Source of the DNA: Candidatus Iainarchaeum sp.
GTDB taxonomy: Archaea > Iainarchaeota > Iainarchaeia > Iainarchaeales > Iainarchaeaceae
NCBI GenBank assembly: GCA_016202305.1
Contig: JACQPB010000035.1
Span: 1 to 43,515, forward strand
Length of the DNA stretch: 43,515 nucleotides
Reading direction: 5' to 3'
Of the stretch, positions 43,375 through 43,515 are shown in pieces; positions within the stretch are counted from its first letter, which is position 1; each line of letters begins with the position of its first letter. Under the pieces are notes generated by a model that was given only the letters and a program-made list of their open reading frames with translations, was not told the DNA's origin and did not search any database. The position numbers were made by a program, and so were the translations under genes.

Positions 43375-43515
43375 AAACCCATTTCCAGTGAATTGGACCA
43401 GGCATATGCAACAAAACATTTGAAATTCTAATAATATATTAGTATTTCTAATAAATTTTTAGATTATCACTAAAAATAGCTGAAAATTCGTCAATCGCCT
43501 AATAATATTAATAAC

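Overview
This is an archaeal chromosome segment. The backbone is the archaeal rpoH-rpoB''-rpoB'-rpoA'-rpoA''-L30e-nusA-S12-S7-EF-2 cluster, followed further on by EF-1alpha and S10. RNA polymerase is of the archaeal type with both B (B''/B') and A (A'/A'') split, the ribosomal proteins are archaeal, and promoters have TATA boxes about 25-30 nt before the start, several apparently giving leaderless mRNAs. A split B subunit points to a euryarchaeal-grade or DPANN lineage. The surface lipoproteins would suit a Diapherotrites- or Micrarchaeota-like DPANN archaeon, but this assignment is an inference.

Layout. (1) 1-478: right end of an IS5-like insertion sequence abutting a vapC (PIN toxin) gene that has lost its N-terminus. 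(2) 604-4104: a large cell-surface lipoprotein (here LP1). (3) 4288-22244: transcription/translation cluster carrying four LAGLIDADG inteins: two in RpoB'' separated by only ten extein residues, one in ribosomal protein S12, and one in the EF-2 P-loop. (4) 22323-38381: a surface cassette lying between EF-2 and EF-1alpha, genes that are adjacent in many archaea. It holds two near-duplicate LamG-type lipoproteins (LP2, LP3) in direct orientation 14.1 kb apart, a small lipoprotein, an FAD-dependent oxidoreductase, a multi-pass GT-C-like membrane protein on the minus strand, and a 2806-residue Ig/PKD-repeat surface protein. (5) 38794-40651: EF-1alpha and S10, separated by a spacer that folds on paper into a complete four-helix cloverleaf followed by a second hairpin domain. 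This is the best candidate here for an undescribed RNA element. (6) 40727-43339: archease, a VapBC toxin-antitoxin pair, and the RtcB RNA ligase that archease activates.

How the genes fit together. Regions 3 and 5 make the transcription and translation machinery. Its output depends on autocatalytic splicing of four inteins, each placed in a conserved functional motif. Region 4 probably builds and modifies the cell surface. LP1, LP2 and LP3 share a promoter element (TATA box followed by CCTCRCACTTACT) and swap modules, so they look like a co-regulated paralogous surface family. Region 6 is an RNA repair and RNA cleavage neighbourhood. No rRNA, tRNA or CRISPR array was recognised.
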